NCBI GenBank assembly: GCA_965197385.1
Contig: CBDANA010000006.1
Location: 372,001 to 436,000, forward strand
Direction of reading: 5' to 3'
DNA from: G963667915 sp965197385
Lineage (GTDB): Bacteria; Acidobacteriota; Vicinamibacteria; Vicinamibacterales; UBA823
Length of the DNA stretch: 64,000 nt
In this document: piece by piece, positions 33,682-43,130 of the stretch
Numbering within the stretch: position 1 is the first letter of the stretch
Layout of the letters: each line of letters starts with the position of its first letter
The notes under the pieces: model-generated
The model's database searches: none
What the model was told of the DNA's origin: nothing
The model's input: only the letters and a program-made list of their open reading frames with translations
Translations under genes and position numbers: made by a program

Positions 33682-35115
33682 TTACCCCGTTGGGCTCGAC
33701 GCGCCCCCGGCCGCGCTGATCAGATCCGAGACCTCCTGGAGACGTCTCACCACGGCCTTGAGCACCGCGTCATACTCGACTTGTACCGGGAACTCGATGG
33801 GGACATACAGCGCCCCATCCTCATCGAAACATTCCGGAGGGTCTTTTCGCTCAAGTGGCTCAAGGCCGCGGCGGGTCTCATCGATGGGCTTTCTCATTCC
33901 CTTTTGCCATTCTGAAAAACACAACCAAAGAGGCGTATTGGGATACGAGGGATAAGCCCAGCATTCGTAGTCGATGCCAAACCACGCGCCAGCGTCGGCA
34001 ATATACAGGTACCGACCGTAACCGGTGGCCAGCGTCGTGACTCTCAGGCCTTCTGTGCTCGCGTACTCATCATCGACTGCGCGGCTCGTGGCGTCGTCGA
34101 CGAGCCGCTGCAGGCTGAGCAACCGACGCGGGACCTTGGGGTCGAGTTCGTCCGGATGGAGCGGGTGAAATGCTTCCTCAGTCTTCATCTTGGTCAGCCC
34201 TCGCAGTTGCTGTACGGCGATTGTGGTGTGCGAGTCACCGGCGCCATCGAGGCGTTCGAGCAGGTGCGCCCAGCTGGTCAGCATCAGGTGCCGCGCGCCG
34301 GCCGTCGGGACGCTTCTGAACGCCGCCGTCTCAGACGCGGGACGCGGGCCGTCGGCTCCGGCCAGCCGGCGCAGCTCAGCCCAGAGCAGTTCGATCCTCG
34401 AGGCGGGCGCGACGAACAAGAGCGCCGTGTGTGGCGGCAGCCGATCGAGATAGGCGGTGGGCTGCTGCTCGGTCAGTCCGGCCCAGAATTTCGCCTCGAT
34501 GAACAGGCATTCCTTGTTGTGTTGATCAACACCAACGAGGTCTGGACGCGTCTGCCCCTCACTGACCTGGGTCCGCACTTGTTCGATCGGTCCAACTTCC
34601 GCGCCGCCGTCTCGCAACACCTCCTCCATGACACGGCGCGCCGCCCTGGACTGGAAGATGTACCCGAGGGCCTCAACAGCAATGTCCTCGTGGCGATGGG
34701 AGAGCTTCTCCGCGAGATGGGCCAGCAGCGTGTCGGGCGCGCGCGTCTCCGTCATCGGCTCGTCCTCCTCACCCTCTTCTCTTATCCCCGTATCGCCCGC
34801 CCGAATCACGAAGTCCCGGCGGTCCCGGTACAGCGGCGCGCGGTTGAGCACGACCTCGTCCTCGGTGGCGTCAAGGTCGATCTCGGCGCACGGCGTGTAG
34901 GGCCAGTACTTGTACTCGCCGATGAACAGGTATGCAGATGTCCGGCTGAAGAATCGCCCCTCGATCCCCTCGCCATTCGCGATTCTGGCGCATATCGCGG
35001 CAAGCAGCTCCCGCTGCTTGTCCTGCTTGATTAGCACATACTCGTGTGGCCACGTCTCGCGGTACGTCACCGCCTCGCGCCACGGTGCGCGGGCGATCAA
35101 CTCCATCAACTCCAT
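33682..35115 (-). CDS. Two-part protein with PD-(D/E)XK nuclease-like domain
   Basis: 477 residues. Residues 1-115 (LIARAPWREAVTYRETWPHE, FFSRTSAYLFIGEYKYWPYT, LYRDRRDFVIRAGDTG) look like a stand-alone conserved small protein. After an acidic linker (EEGEEDEP), ETRAPDTLLAHLAEKLSHRH starts the second part. It has a PD-(D/E)XK-like core (RPDLVGVD...ECLFIEAKFWAGLT) and LLFVAPASRIELLWAELRR. The D...EAK signature suggests a nuclease. It lies in the defence part of the island between broken IS5 and IS1595, so a restriction-like anti-phage role is plausible. The fusion may instead be two overlapping genes joined by loss of a stop. Confidence 0.72.
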   Translation of the reverse strand: MELMELIARAPWREAVTYRETWPHEYVLIKQDKQRELLAAICARIANGEGIEGRFFSRTSAYLFIGEYKYWPYTPCAEIDLDATEDEVVLNRAPLYRDRRDFVIRAGDTGIREEGEEDEPMTETRAPDTLLAHLAEKLSHRHEDIAVEALGYIFQSRAARRVMEEVLRDGGAEVGPIEQVRTQVSEGQTRPDLVGVDQHNKECLFIEAKFWAGLTEQQPTAYLDRLPPHTALLFVAPASRIELLWAELRRLAGADGPRPASETAAFRSVPTAGARHLMLTSWAHLLERLDGAGDSHTTIAVQQLRGLTKMKTEEAFHPLHPDELDPKVPRRLLSLQRLVDDATSRAVDDEYASTEGLRVTTLATGYGRYLYIADAGAWFGIDYECWAYPSYPNTPLWLCFSEWQKGMRKPIDETRRGLEPLERKDPPECFDEDGALYVPIEFPVQVEYDAVLKAVVRRLQEVSDLISAAGGASSPTG

Positions 35116-35385
35116 CGTTAGTACCTCAGGACCAGCTCGATCGACCCACGCCTTGTCGCGGCAAGGTCTCGACTTGCGCGGCCTGCGCCCGCCACGCTGG
35201 AGACCGAGGCGCTGCCCGTGCGCTCTGCCAGGGTCGGCTGAGGGGCGGTTTGGTCATGAAGAAGATTCAGCGGACCGCACCATTCATCGTCCGAGCGATC
35301 CGCTCCACCAGTAAACCTCAGTTTCGTAGGCGCTTATCAAGAGCATGCACCTTGCCTTTTTGCACTGCTCCAGCAATTTCACATG

Positions 35386-36413
35386 AGCTGGTTATCCAGC
35401 TGACTCAGGTGACCCCTACATCTTGTGGTCTCGCCGAGGGCCTCGCCCGACGTCTTTGACCATGGCCGTGTACGGCACAGGGGCGACCTGCACAGCCTGC
35501 TGGGCCAAGCGGTAGAACAGCATCCCGCGATGCCGTGAGCGCCGGCGGTTGAACCGGAAGGTGAACTCGTCGAGGTAGTAGTCGAGATGTGCGGGGCTGA
35601 CGGCGCCCTGATGGGTGCCCAACAGCCACCGCTTGAGCAGGGACGTGACGAGATGAACGCGCGGCAGCAGTTGGTTCGCCGGCTCGGGATGCTCGGAGAG
35701 GACGTAATCCGGTGCCGGTAGCCGTGCGCCTGCACGCGCTCGTAGCCCAACCAGCCATCCGTGTGCACCTGACTGCCGGGCTCGACGACGGCGTCGATGA
35801 AGCCCTGGAGGCTATTCGCCGATGCGTCCGGCACCCGGCGCAGCCGAATCCGGCCCAGCCGCTGGCCGACGTCCTCGGCAGCGACGGCAATCAGGGCCTT
35901 TTTCTTGGCCCCGCGGCCACTGACGCCATCCTCGACGCCCCCGACGAACGTCTCGTCCACTTCGACGTAGCCGGCGAGCCGGTCCCAGCTTGGCCGCACC
36001 ATCGCCCGTCGCAGCTTGTGCAGCCAGGTCCAGGCCGTTTGGTAGCTGCCCAAGCCCAGCACCTGCTGCAGCGTCAGCGCGCTCGTCCCGGTCTTCTGAC
36101 TGGTGACGGCCCACATCGCCCGAAACCAGACGGTGAGCGGGCTGCGGGTGTCCTGGAAGATCGTCCCAGCCGTGACGGACGTCTGGCGGCCACAGGCGGC
36201 ACACTCGAACAGCCGGCGGCGCACTGGCCACGCCTTCTGGTGGGCGCAGGTCGGACAGCGGAATCCGTCTGGCCAGCGCAGCCGAACCAGGTAGGCCCAA
36301 CACGCCTCCTCCGACCCGAATCGGGCGTCGAACTCGCCCTGATTCCTGGGGAAATCCGACACGAGGCCGTACGCTACATGTTGGGGTTACCTGAGTCAAA
36401 TGGATAACCAGCT
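35386..36413. mobile_element. IS1595-family element
   Basis: Terminal inverted repeats start AGCTGGTTATCC at 35386 and end GGATAACCAGCT at 36413, followed inward by TGACTCAGGT(G/A)ACCCC. The element is about 1 kb with one transposase gene. No 8-bp target duplication is visible, so flanks may have rearranged. Confidence 0.85.
35416..36362 (-). pseudogene. IS1595-family transposase with a frameshift
   Basis: The N-terminal zinc ribbon (FRCPTCAHQKAW, FECAACGRQTSVTAGTIFQD) and ISXO2-like DDE core (GYVEVDETFVGGVED, HTDGWLGYERV) read in one frame to about 35712. The C-terminal part (VLSEHPEPANQLLPRVHLVT, HLDYYLDEFTFRFNRRRSRH) continues in another frame. A single-base indel near 35706-35716 separates them, so the protein is broken just before its last catalytic Glu/Asn region. 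Confidence 0.88.
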
Positions 36414-36499
36414 TGGGTGTGAGGGGCTCCGGGTTTTTCAGACCATTGCCAGGGTTAGTCTTGCGGCACAATCAGGCCGATCGGCCAGGAGGGTGTGCC

Positions 36500-36766
36500 G
36501 TGAAGAGAAAGCGCTTTTCCGTCGAGCAGATCACCGGCGTGTTGCAGCAGGTCGACGCCGGGGTGCCGGTCGGGGACGTCTGCCGCCAGGTCGGCGTGTC
36601 CGAGCAGACGTTCTACCGCTGGAAGAAGGCATACGGCGGCATGCTGCCCAGTGAGGCCCGCGAGCTGAAACAACTGCGGGACGAAAACACGAAGCTCAAG
36701 CGTCTCGTCGCCGACCTGTCCCTGGACAAGGTCATGCTCCAGGACATCGTTTTAAAAAAGTTCTGA
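36500..36766 (+). CDS. IS3-family OrfA
   Basis: 88 residues from the GTG at 36500: KRKRFSVEQITGVLQQVDAG, GVSEQTFYRWKKAYGGM, then leucine-zipper helix ELKQLRDENTKLKRLVADLS ending VLKKF. It is the DNA-binding partner of the IS3 transposase. Its orfB (36767-37140) has collapsed, so the protein has no partner here. Confidence 0.82.
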   Translation: MKRKRFSVEQITGVLQQVDAGVPVGDVCRQVGVSEQTFYRWKKAYGGMLPSEARELKQLRDENTKLKRLVADLSLDKVMLQDIVLKKF

Positions 36767-37140
36767 AGCCCGTCAAACAGCGTGAGGTCATGCAGTATGT
36801 GATGGGCTGCTACGGCGTGAGCACCCGCCGTGCCTGCCGGGTCGTAAAGACAACGCGGTCATCGGTGTACTACACGAGCCGGAAGGATCCGCTCACGGCT
36901 CGGCGACCTCACCCCCGCCGAGTTCAAGGCGCAGATAGAGACGACTCACAGGTGGTTAGGAGAGAGCCCAACGAGCGTCATTCTCCAGTAATCACTGGTC
37001 CGAAGAAACCGGGCATGTCAGAAGATCGACGCGTTTCGGTGGGACTATAATGAAAATCATCCTCACCGGGCTCTCAAGGGGCTCAGCCCCAATGAATACG
37101 CCCGGCGAGCGATGACAACGGCCGCGGACTCACCCGTGTA
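36767..37140 (+). pseudogene. IS3-family orfB, collapsed
   Basis: Only the two ends survive. The start is VKQREVMQYVMGCYGVSTRR ACRVV at 36772-36900; the end is CQKIDAFRWDYNENHPHRAL, KGLSPNEYARRA at about 37015-37140. A scrap RLGDLTPAEFKAQIE lies between. About 600 bases of catalytic core are deleted. Confidence 0.72.
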
Positions 37141-37179
37141 GTGGTCCCGACGTCCCCCCGCTTTCAGTAGCGGTTCGGT

Positions 37180-38028
37180 TTAGAGTCCAGGGGTGACTGT
37201 ACTCCGTTCTTTCACCATCCGTCGGGCATAGAGAGCGGGCGTGAGCCCACCCAGTCCCTTCTTCGGTCGCTCCTCGTTGTACTCGTGGCGCCACGCCTCG
37301 ATGATGGCCTGGGCATGCGCCAACGTCGTGAACCAGTGCTCGTTGAGGCACTCGTCTCGGAATCGGCCGTTGAACGATTCGATGAAGGCGTTCTGGTTCG
37401 GCTTGCCGGGGTCGATCAGGCGCAACGTGACGCCCCGCTCGTGCGCCCAGGTCAGCATCGCGCGCCCACAGAATTCCGGTCCGTTGTCGGTCCGCAGGAT
37501 GCGAGGCAACCCCCGCTCGTGCGCCAGGCGGTCGAACACGCGGGTGACGGGCAGGCCGCCGAGCGCCCGCCTCGGCACGATGGCTACGGCCTCGGTCGTC
37601 GCATCGTCGACGATCGTCAAGCACTTCACCACCCGCCCCTCGGCCGTCCGGTCGAAGACGAAGTCGGCGGACCACACCTCGTTCGGGGCCTGGGGTCGCG
37701 CCAGCGGTTGACGGTCGGCGACCGGGATCTTCTTGCGTCGCCGCCGCCGTATCTGCAAGCGCGCCTCGGTGTACAGGCGCTCGACGCGTTTGTGGTTGAC
37801 GCGTTCGCCGGCTTGTCGCAACTTCAAGTAGATCATCCCGGCGCCATAGCGGCGATGGCGGTGGGCCAGGGCCGCTATGCGGGCCCGAAGCGTGCGGTTC
37901 CGATCTGGGGCTGGCGTGTACCGCAGAGACGAGGCACTCATGTGAACCACGGCCAGCGCCCGCCGCTCGCTCAGGCCCCGCGCCGTCAGGCTCCGCACCA
38001 GCGTCCGGCGCGCTGGGGCGGTCACCAC
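37180..38028 (-). CDS. IS3-family transposase OrfB
   Basis: 282 residues of integrase-type DDE transposase: RHRRYGAGMIYLKLRQAGER, NEVWSADFVFDRTAEGRVVK (first Asp), LRTDNGPEFCGRAM (second Asp), GKPNQNAFIESFNGRFRDEC (Glu), and YNEERPKKGLGGLTPALYA. It overlaps the end of orfA by seven bases and in this family may also be made as an OrfAB frameshift product. Confidence 0.9.
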   Translation of the reverse strand: MVTAPARRTLVRSLTARGLSERRALAVVHMSASSLRYTPAPDRNRTLRARIAALAHRHRRYGAGMIYLKLRQAGERVNHKRVERLYTEARLQIRRRRRKKIPVADRQPLARPQAPNEVWSADFVFDRTAEGRVVKCLTIVDDATTEAVAIVPRRALGGLPVTRVFDRLAHERGLPRILRTDNGPEFCGRAMLTWAHERGVTLRLIDPGKPNQNAFIESFNGRFRDECLNEHWFTTLAHAQAIIEAWRHEYNEERPKKGLGGLTPALYARRMVKERSTVTPGL

Positions 38029-38285
38029 TTTTTTCGCAGCGCCTCCCGCGTCACCTCATTCTCCAGCAGGGACTCTGCCAACAACTTCTTGAGCCGACCG
38101 TTCTCCGCGGACAGTTCCTTCAGCCGCTTCGTGTCCGGGACGCTCATGCCGCCGAACTTGCTCCGCCACAGGTAATAGCTGGCTTCGGAAAACCCGTGCT
38201 TGCGGCAGAGCTGCTTCACCGCCACGCCGGCCTCCGCCTCCCGCAGAAACCCGATGATCTGCGTTTCCGAGAATCGCTTCTTCAC
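38022..38285 (-). CDS. IS3-family OrfA
   Basis: 87 residues: KKRFSETQIIGFLREAEAGV, LCRKHGFSEASYYLWRSKFG GM as the HTH, then LKELSAENGRLKKLLAESLL as the zipper helix. It belongs to the same element as the downstream orfB. Confidence 0.9.
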   Translation of the reverse strand: MKKRFSETQIIGFLREAEAGVAVKQLCRKHGFSEASYYLWRSKFGGMSVPDTKRLKELSAENGRLKKLLAESLLENEVTREALRKKW

Positions 38286-38413
38286 GTCCGATCTCCTTCC
38301 GCATGAGATCGAACTCTAAACCCGCGTGCTACTCAATTCGGGGGGGACGTCGGAGATTGCCCAGTCCATCACTGTGCTGATGCGCTGACCCACGCACCGG
38401 GCCGTCTGGGCCT

Positions 38414-38689
38414 TCACGTGCCACGTCGGCGGGGCTCGACGCTGGCACGGAACTCTTCGAACGTGCGCATCTTTGAGCCGCCGGTGCCCATGCGGTGCAT
38501 TCCCCACGAAGCAAGGGTTGCGTAAACGTATTTGAGGTGCTGCGGCGAAGCCGGAGCGTGCCTCGTCTCGAGCGCACGGCGATGGAAGTAGAGGCTTGGG
38601 CCGCCGAAGGTTTCCGCTGCGTGATATGCGGCGTAAAAACGGTCCGCGTGTTCAAGGGTTTCGCGTACTCTGGCGGTATTGAGCGTCAT
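38414..38689 (-). pseudogene. Conserved hypothetical protein, 3'-truncated
   Basis: From the ATG at 38689: TLNTARVRETLEHADRFYAA YHAAETFGGPSLYFHRRALE, HLKYVYATLASWGMHRMGTG GSKM. The wording ETFGGPSLYFH and YATLASWGMHRMG is a recognisable conserved family of about 200 or more residues, function unknown to me. The frame is lost after EEFRASVEP near the IS3 element end. Confidence 0.6.
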
Positions 38690-39019
38690 TATGGCCCCGA
38701 AGGTTGTCCGCACGATAAAGAGCTGACGACGGCTGCGCAAGTGGCGGGATGAGAACATTGGCCCTTCGGCGGGGTCTCCGCGTTCAGCGGCCAGATCCAC
38801 CGAAGGTCCGCGTCGAGGGGAATGCCGCGCCCGTGAGGACGCGATGAGAGGTGGTCCCCATCCTTCAGACAGATCGGCGGCCCAATTAAGGTGAAGTCCG
38901 GGTTCATAGGTCAGGCCGCGTCGGGCTGTGATGAGGCAGGGCAGAGCCCCGGTCTCAGAGCACCCCGTCCTATCCGAATATCGGGCCGCCGCGAATCTGG
39001 AATCGCCGCATGTCCGGCT

Positions 39020-39367
39020 CTAGTCGAGTTCGACCAGCTCTTCATCCACATGCAGATCCTCGACCACCGGACACATCTGGAGGTCGAACCACGCTCCAAA
39101 CATCTGGGGCGTCCGGTTCTTTGGCCACTGCTGCTCATCGGTCAGCCAACAGTTCAACATCGCCGCGAACAGGTCTGGCCAGAAGTCGTCCAGAATCTCC
39201 CGTTCCGAGTCGGCGTCCCCGTATTCCGGCAAGAGGTACACGTGAGGCGCCCGTCGCAGGTCCTCGAAGACCGGCTCGGCGATATCAGTGGTGTCGTCTC
39301 GCTTGGCCCAGGCGAGGTAGGGTGGCAACGGTCGGATGATTACAGCTGCCCGATTGATAGCGCCCAT
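39020..39367 (-). CDS. Conserved hypothetical protein
   Basis: 115 residues, acidic: VFEDLRRAPHVYLLPEYGDA, REILDDFWPDLFAAMLNCWL, NRTPQMFGAWFDLQMCPVVE and a C-terminal DEELVELD. The pattern (VYLLPEY...FW..LF...L..W..D...WP..R....F..WF....... D) recurs in many bacteria as a stand-alone small cytosolic protein. No function recognised. Its start is two bases from the stop of the adjacent transposase gene, so that IS may supply its promoter. Confidence 0.65.
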   Translation of the reverse strand: MGAINRAAVIIRPLPPYLAWAKRDDTTDIAEPVFEDLRRAPHVYLLPEYGDADSEREILDDFWPDLFAAMLNCWLTDEQQWPKNRTPQMFGAWFDLQMCPVVEDLHVDEELVELD

Positions 39368-39369
39368 CG

Positions 39370-40431
39370 TTACGCCGCTCTCGCGTCATGTTTGAGGAGG
39401 CCGCCGAGTTGCTCAGTACACCGAAGCTCCCCCTCCGTGGACCGCGGAGCGGAATCGAGCGTCTCGTTCCCGCGCCCCTGGTGCGGTCGCTCCCGGTGGT
39501 AGTGCTGAAGGTATGCTCCAACAGCGCGACGCAACGACGCTTCGCCGAAGAACATCATCCGGTTCAAACACTCGGACTTGATCGACAGCACAAATCGCTC
39601 CGCGTGAGCGTTGCAGTTCGGGGCCTGCCTCGGGGTCCGGATGACCCGCACGCCTACGGCCTGTAGGATGCGCCGGAACTCCGCCGTGAACTTCGCGTCG
39701 CGGTCGCAGATTACGAAATGGTGCGCCCGAAGGAACCCATCCTCCGGATCGGTCAGGTGCCTGGCCACCTGCGCCATGAAGGCCCCGTCGGGCGTCGTCG
39801 TGAGGCCCGCAACGTGAGCCCGTCGGGTCTTCAGATCGATGAGGAAGAGAATGTAGTCAGTGGTGAGCCCGAGCGGCGTCCACACTGCTGTCGTGAAGAA
39901 GTCCATGCCAGCTACCTCGCCCCAATGCGCGCGCAAGAACGTTCGCCACGAGGTGGGCCGATCCGGTGCCGGGCGTATACCGTGGTCCTTTAGCACCTTG
40001 CCGATCGTGCTTGCCGCCACCCGATGCCCGAGCTTTCTCAGTTCGCCTTGAATGCGGCAGTAGCCCCAGCGGTCGTTCTCACGAGCCATCCGGACAATCA
40101 GGTCGCTGATTGCCTGCCTCAGGCCAGGCCGGCCCACCCGCCGGGCCACGTAGGTCCACTTCCAGGCGATCAGACGGCGATGCCAGCGCATCAGCGTATC
40201 GGGGGTGACGAGCGTGGCGACGGCGTCGAGCGCCCGTCGCCTGAGGAGCCTGGCCTTCGCCGCCAGTCGACGACGCTGATCGTCAGTCAGCCGGAGCTTC
40301 CGGCCACCAAGCTGCTCTTTGAGGACCCGGTTCTCCTCGACCAGGTAGGCGATAACGTCTTGCTGATGCCCATGCACCCAGCCAGAAACCGTCAGCAGGC
40401 GCAGCTGGAGAGGGAGAGTAGCGGCCGTCAT
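39370..40431 (-). CDS. Integrase-core transposase (IS481/IS3-like)
   Basis: 353 residues from the ATG at 40431. An N-terminal HTH region (VIAYLVEENRVLKEQLGGRK, TLMRWHRRLIAWKW) precedes the rve integrase core with all three acids: EVAGMDFFTTAVW, VICDRDAKFTAEF and NCNAHAERFVLSIK. The end HYHRERPHQGRGNETLD is typical. Appears intact, single-ORF type. No clear terminal repeats were found by eye. Confidence 0.87.
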   Translation of the reverse strand: MTAATLPLQLRLLTVSGWVHGHQQDVIAYLVEENRVLKEQLGGRKLRLTDDQRRRLAAKARLLRRRALDAVATLVTPDTLMRWHRRLIAWKWTYVARRVGRPGLRQAISDLIVRMARENDRWGYCRIQGELRKLGHRVAASTIGKVLKDHGIRPAPDRPTSWRTFLRAHWGEVAGMDFFTTAVWTPLGLTTDYILFLIDLKTRRAHVAGLTTTPDGAFMAQVARHLTDPEDGFLRAHHFVICDRDAKFTAEFRRILQAVGVRVIRTPRQAPNCNAHAERFVLSIKSECLNRMMFFGEASLRRAVGAYLQHYHRERPHQGRGNETLDSAPRSTEGELRCTEQLGGLLKHDARAA

Positions 40432-40546
40432 GCAGCCATTGTAGGCGCTCTCAATTCTCACGCTCACAGGCAGTTACGGACCGATCCATTTTTTGCACAG
40501 GGCGCGCCAGGACGCCCTTCACCCCGAGCGGACTCACCACGGTCAC

Positions 40547-41150
40547 TCACGCGGCGGCGCCTTCGCCGAGAATCTCGACGGTGACGTAACGCTTGAACTC
40601 GTCGATACCCGTGAAGCACCGGAACCCTGCCTGACTGGCGAGGGCCAACGCCTGCCCTTCCTCGTTGAGCAACACGGCCACGGGCTGGCTCAGCTCCTCC
40701 TGGATGCCGTTCGGCCACACGAGATCGAAGACGGCCTTCTGTTCGCCGGACTGCGGGTCCGAGAAGTCGTAGGCCACCACACCGCGGGGGAGGCCTGCGG
40801 CCTCCATCCACTTGTTCAGCGATTCCAGCTGTGCCTCTTCCTCCTCGCTCGTGATGCCACCAGGGACACCGGCCGGCACAGGCGCGACCGCCGCCGCACT
40901 CGCGAGCCACCGGGTGTTACCGTGCAGCAGATCCTCCATGCGCCGGTTGAGCTCCGCCGCCAGCAACTCCTTCCTGGCTTCGAGGAAGTCCCGAAACCGT
41001 TCCATCTTCCAGAGTGCCGGGTCCATCGGGATCCATTGTGACGCCAGGCCGCCGGGGTGACGTGCCTCGAACTTCGGGAAGTATTCCTCCGGCAAACGGT
41101 CGCTGATCTCCAGGTTCGTGTCCTTGGTCTTGTGTACGTCGTCAGACCAG
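40547..41150 (-). pseudogene. DUF262/GmrSD-like protein, C-terminal fragment
   Basis: HKTKDTNLEISDRLPEEYFP, GLASQWIPMDPALWKMERFR DFLEARKELLAAELNRRMED reads like the end of DUF262/COG3472-type proteins (type IV-restriction relatives). It is followed by a unique C-terminal part (GVVAYDFSDPQSGEQKAVFD). The 5' part is cut off by the IS3 element that begins at 41152. Confidence 0.5.
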
Positions 41151-42182
41151 AGTGGACCAATGAGCGTGTTTTACAAGAGAGACCTTTCGCCGGTTGACCG
41201 CTCCACGCGGCGTGTGTAGATTCTCCCGTTTTCGTTGTGCCAGTGTCCTCCGTTTGATCTGGTCGCGTCGCGCGAGGATCACCGGCCGTCGCCCGTGATA
41301 GACGTCGGCCGGCGTCACGTTGTCCAGCGCCTCATGCAGCCGTCGATGGTTGTAGTCGTCGACGAACCGCGCGATGGCCCGTTCGAGTTCCCACGGGCTG
41401 TAGTATTTCTCGAGTTTCACCACGTTCTTCATCGACCGGTGATACCGCTCGATCTTGCCCTGGGTCATCGGATGATACGGCGCCCCACGCGTGTGTGCGA
41501 TCTTGTGGGTTTCCAGATACTCCGCCAGCTCCCCCGAGACGTAACACGGCCCGTTGTCGCTCAAGAGCCGCGGCCGATGGACCACCAGGACTCGGTCGAG
41601 CCCCGTCTTGGCCCGGGCCAGGTCCAGCGTCTCCATCACGTCGGCGGCTTGCATCGACGTCCGGAGCATCCAGGCGATGATGTAGCGCGCGTAATCATCC
41701 AGCACCGTCGACAGGTAGTACCAGCCCCAGCCAACCACCTGCAGATAGGTGAAGTCGGTCTGCCAGAGCTCGTTCGGCCGACGGGTCGGATGCCGGAACG
41801 ACTTCGCTGCCGACAGCACGATGAAGGCTGGGCTCGGAATCAGGTCATAGGCCTTGAGGATGCGATAGACGCTCGATTCCGACAGAAAATGGCCCTCCCG
41901 GTCGGTCAGCTGCCAGGCCAGCTCCCGCGGCGACCGTTCGGGATCCGCCAACGCCGCCTCCACCACGCGCTGCCGCACCCGTGGCGGAATCCGGTTCCAG
42001 TAGCGGCGCGCCGCCGAGGGCTTCGACTGGAGTCCCGCTCGCCCCCGTTCGGCGTAGCGGTGATACCAGACGTAGAACGTGGACCGATTCACCTGCAGCT
42101 CCCGTAACGTCTGCCGCACGGGCAGGTCGGAGCCCTCAACGAGCCGGATGACCTCGTACTTCTCGGCGGCGGTCCGTCTCAC
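41142..42182 (-). CDS. IS3-like transposase OrfB
   Basis: 346 residues: HTH region (RQTLRELQVNRSTFYVWYHR YAERG), integrase core with NELWQTDFTYLQVVGWGWYY, LLSDNGPCYVSGELAEYLE and MTQGKIERYHRSMKNVVKLE. The end is DYNHRRLHEALDNVTPADVY. The start ATG-type codon overlaps the orfA stop, implying coupled translation. Fully open. Confidence 0.9.
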   Translation of the reverse strand: MRRTAAEKYEVIRLVEGSDLPVRQTLRELQVNRSTFYVWYHRYAERGRAGLQSKPSAARRYWNRIPPRVRQRVVEAALADPERSPRELAWQLTDREGHFLSESSVYRILKAYDLIPSPAFIVLSAAKSFRHPTRRPNELWQTDFTYLQVVGWGWYYLSTVLDDYARYIIAWMLRTSMQAADVMETLDLARAKTGLDRVLVVHRPRLLSDNGPCYVSGELAEYLETHKIAHTRGAPYHPMTQGKIERYHRSMKNVVKLEKYYSPWELERAIARFVDDYNHRRLHEALDNVTPADVYHGRRPVILARRDQIKRRTLAQRKRENLHTPRGAVNRRKVSLVKHAHWSTLV

Positions 42183-42541
42183 GTACCGACCTCCGAGTCG
42201 AAGGCCGTCACGTTTTTTTTCAACAGTCGATTCTCGAGCACCATCTCGGCCACGACCTGCTTGAGCCGGCCGTTCTCTTGGCGCAGGTCGGTGACTTCAC
42301 TCGACGTCGCTTCGCGGGTCGTATCCCCAACCAGCCGTTTCTTCCCGGCTTCGAGGAACTCCTTGCTCCACCGGTAGTAGAGATTCGGGTTCAGGCCCTC
42401 GCGGCGACAGAGCGTCGCTATGCTCTCTTCGCCTCGCAGCCCCTCGAGAACGATCTGGATCTTTTCTTCGGCTGAGAACCGGCGCCGCGTCTTCCGCCGG
42501 ATGTCTTGCACCACTTTCTCTGCTGACTTCGCCTTGCTCAT
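42179..42541 (-). CDS. IS3-like OrfA
   Basis: 120 residues from the ATG at 42541. RRKTRRRFSAEEKIQIVLEG and ESIATLCRREGLNPNLYYRW form the HTH, and DLRQENGRLKQVVAEMVLEN RLLKKN is the zipper. It pairs with the downstream orfB in the element bounded by TGGACCA...AAGAGAGAC repeats at about 41152 and 42599. Confidence 0.88.
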   Translation of the reverse strand: MSKAKSAEKVVQDIRRKTRRRFSAEEKIQIVLEGLRGEESIATLCRREGLNPNLYYRWSKEFLEAGKKRLVGDTTREATSSEVTDLRQENGRLKQVVAEMVLENRLLKKNVTAFDSEVGT

Positions 42542-42599
42542 GAGGACCTCCTCCTCTGGCGGCAAAGTCTCTCTTATTTCTAGGCCTCACGTGGTCCAC

Positions 42600-43015
42600 A
42601 ATGGTCTGAACCCATACAGGCTGCATCGCCTCGGGAACATCACACTCACGGGCTACAACGCGGAATACAGCGACCGGTCTTTCGCGGACAAGAAGACTAT
42701 TGCCGGCGGCTTCAACGACAGTCCCTTGCGGCTGAACAGGTTCATCCGCGAGCAGGACAGGTGGACCTCCACTGAAATGGACGACGCGGCAGGCAGCTCG
42801 CGAGGAAGGCCGTCACCATCTGGCCGGCTCTCACGGTTGACGCGGAGGCCGTCAAAGAAGCCGAACTTGAGGCACGCAAGACCCAAGCAGCTCGATACAG
42901 TCTGGATGACCTCGAATTCGACCCCGGCTCGCGCGCCCTGTTCGACGCGCTCCGGCCCCAGATCATGGCGCTCGGCGACGACATCGTGGGGAACAGCGGG
43001 CGCCCCTGCCGCTGA
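42600..43015 (+). pseudogene. DUF1524/GmrSD-type protein, C-terminal fragment with frameshift
   Basis: PYRLHRLGNITLTGYNAEYS, DRSFADKKTIAGGFNDSPLR is the end of the DUF1524 HNH-like domain of GmrSD/DUF262 restriction proteins. After DRWTSTEM the frame shifts to ARKAVTIWPALTVDAEAVKE, LDDLEFDPGSRALFDALRPQ IMALGDDIV, ending at a TGA at 43013. Its strand is opposite to the DUF262-like fragment on the other side of the IS3 element. Confidence 0.65.
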
Positions 43016-43072
43016 CCAGCCCCCTCTGATCCGCCACGCGTAGAATGAGGTCCTCCGTTGAAGGGAGGACCG

Positions 43073-43130
43073 ATGAAACGGAGCAAGTTCACTGACGAGC
43101 AGATCCTGGCGATCGTCAAGGAAGGCGAGA
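43073..43130 (+). pseudogene. IS3 orfA start (19 codons)
   Basis: KRSKFTDEQILAIVKEGE is the start of an IS3 orfA. It breaks off at 43130 where a cupin fragment begins in another frame. Confidence 0.6.

Larger units (their letters stand above)
37142..38362. mobile_element. Complete IS3-family element (orfA + orfB)
   Basis: Imperfect terminal repeats: left TGGTCCCGACGTCCCCCC with GGTTTAGAGT inside, right AACTCTAAAC...GGGGGGACGTCGGAGA. Both genes are open, so this copy looks transposition-competent. It interrupts the gene whose start lies at 38689. Confidence 0.8.
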
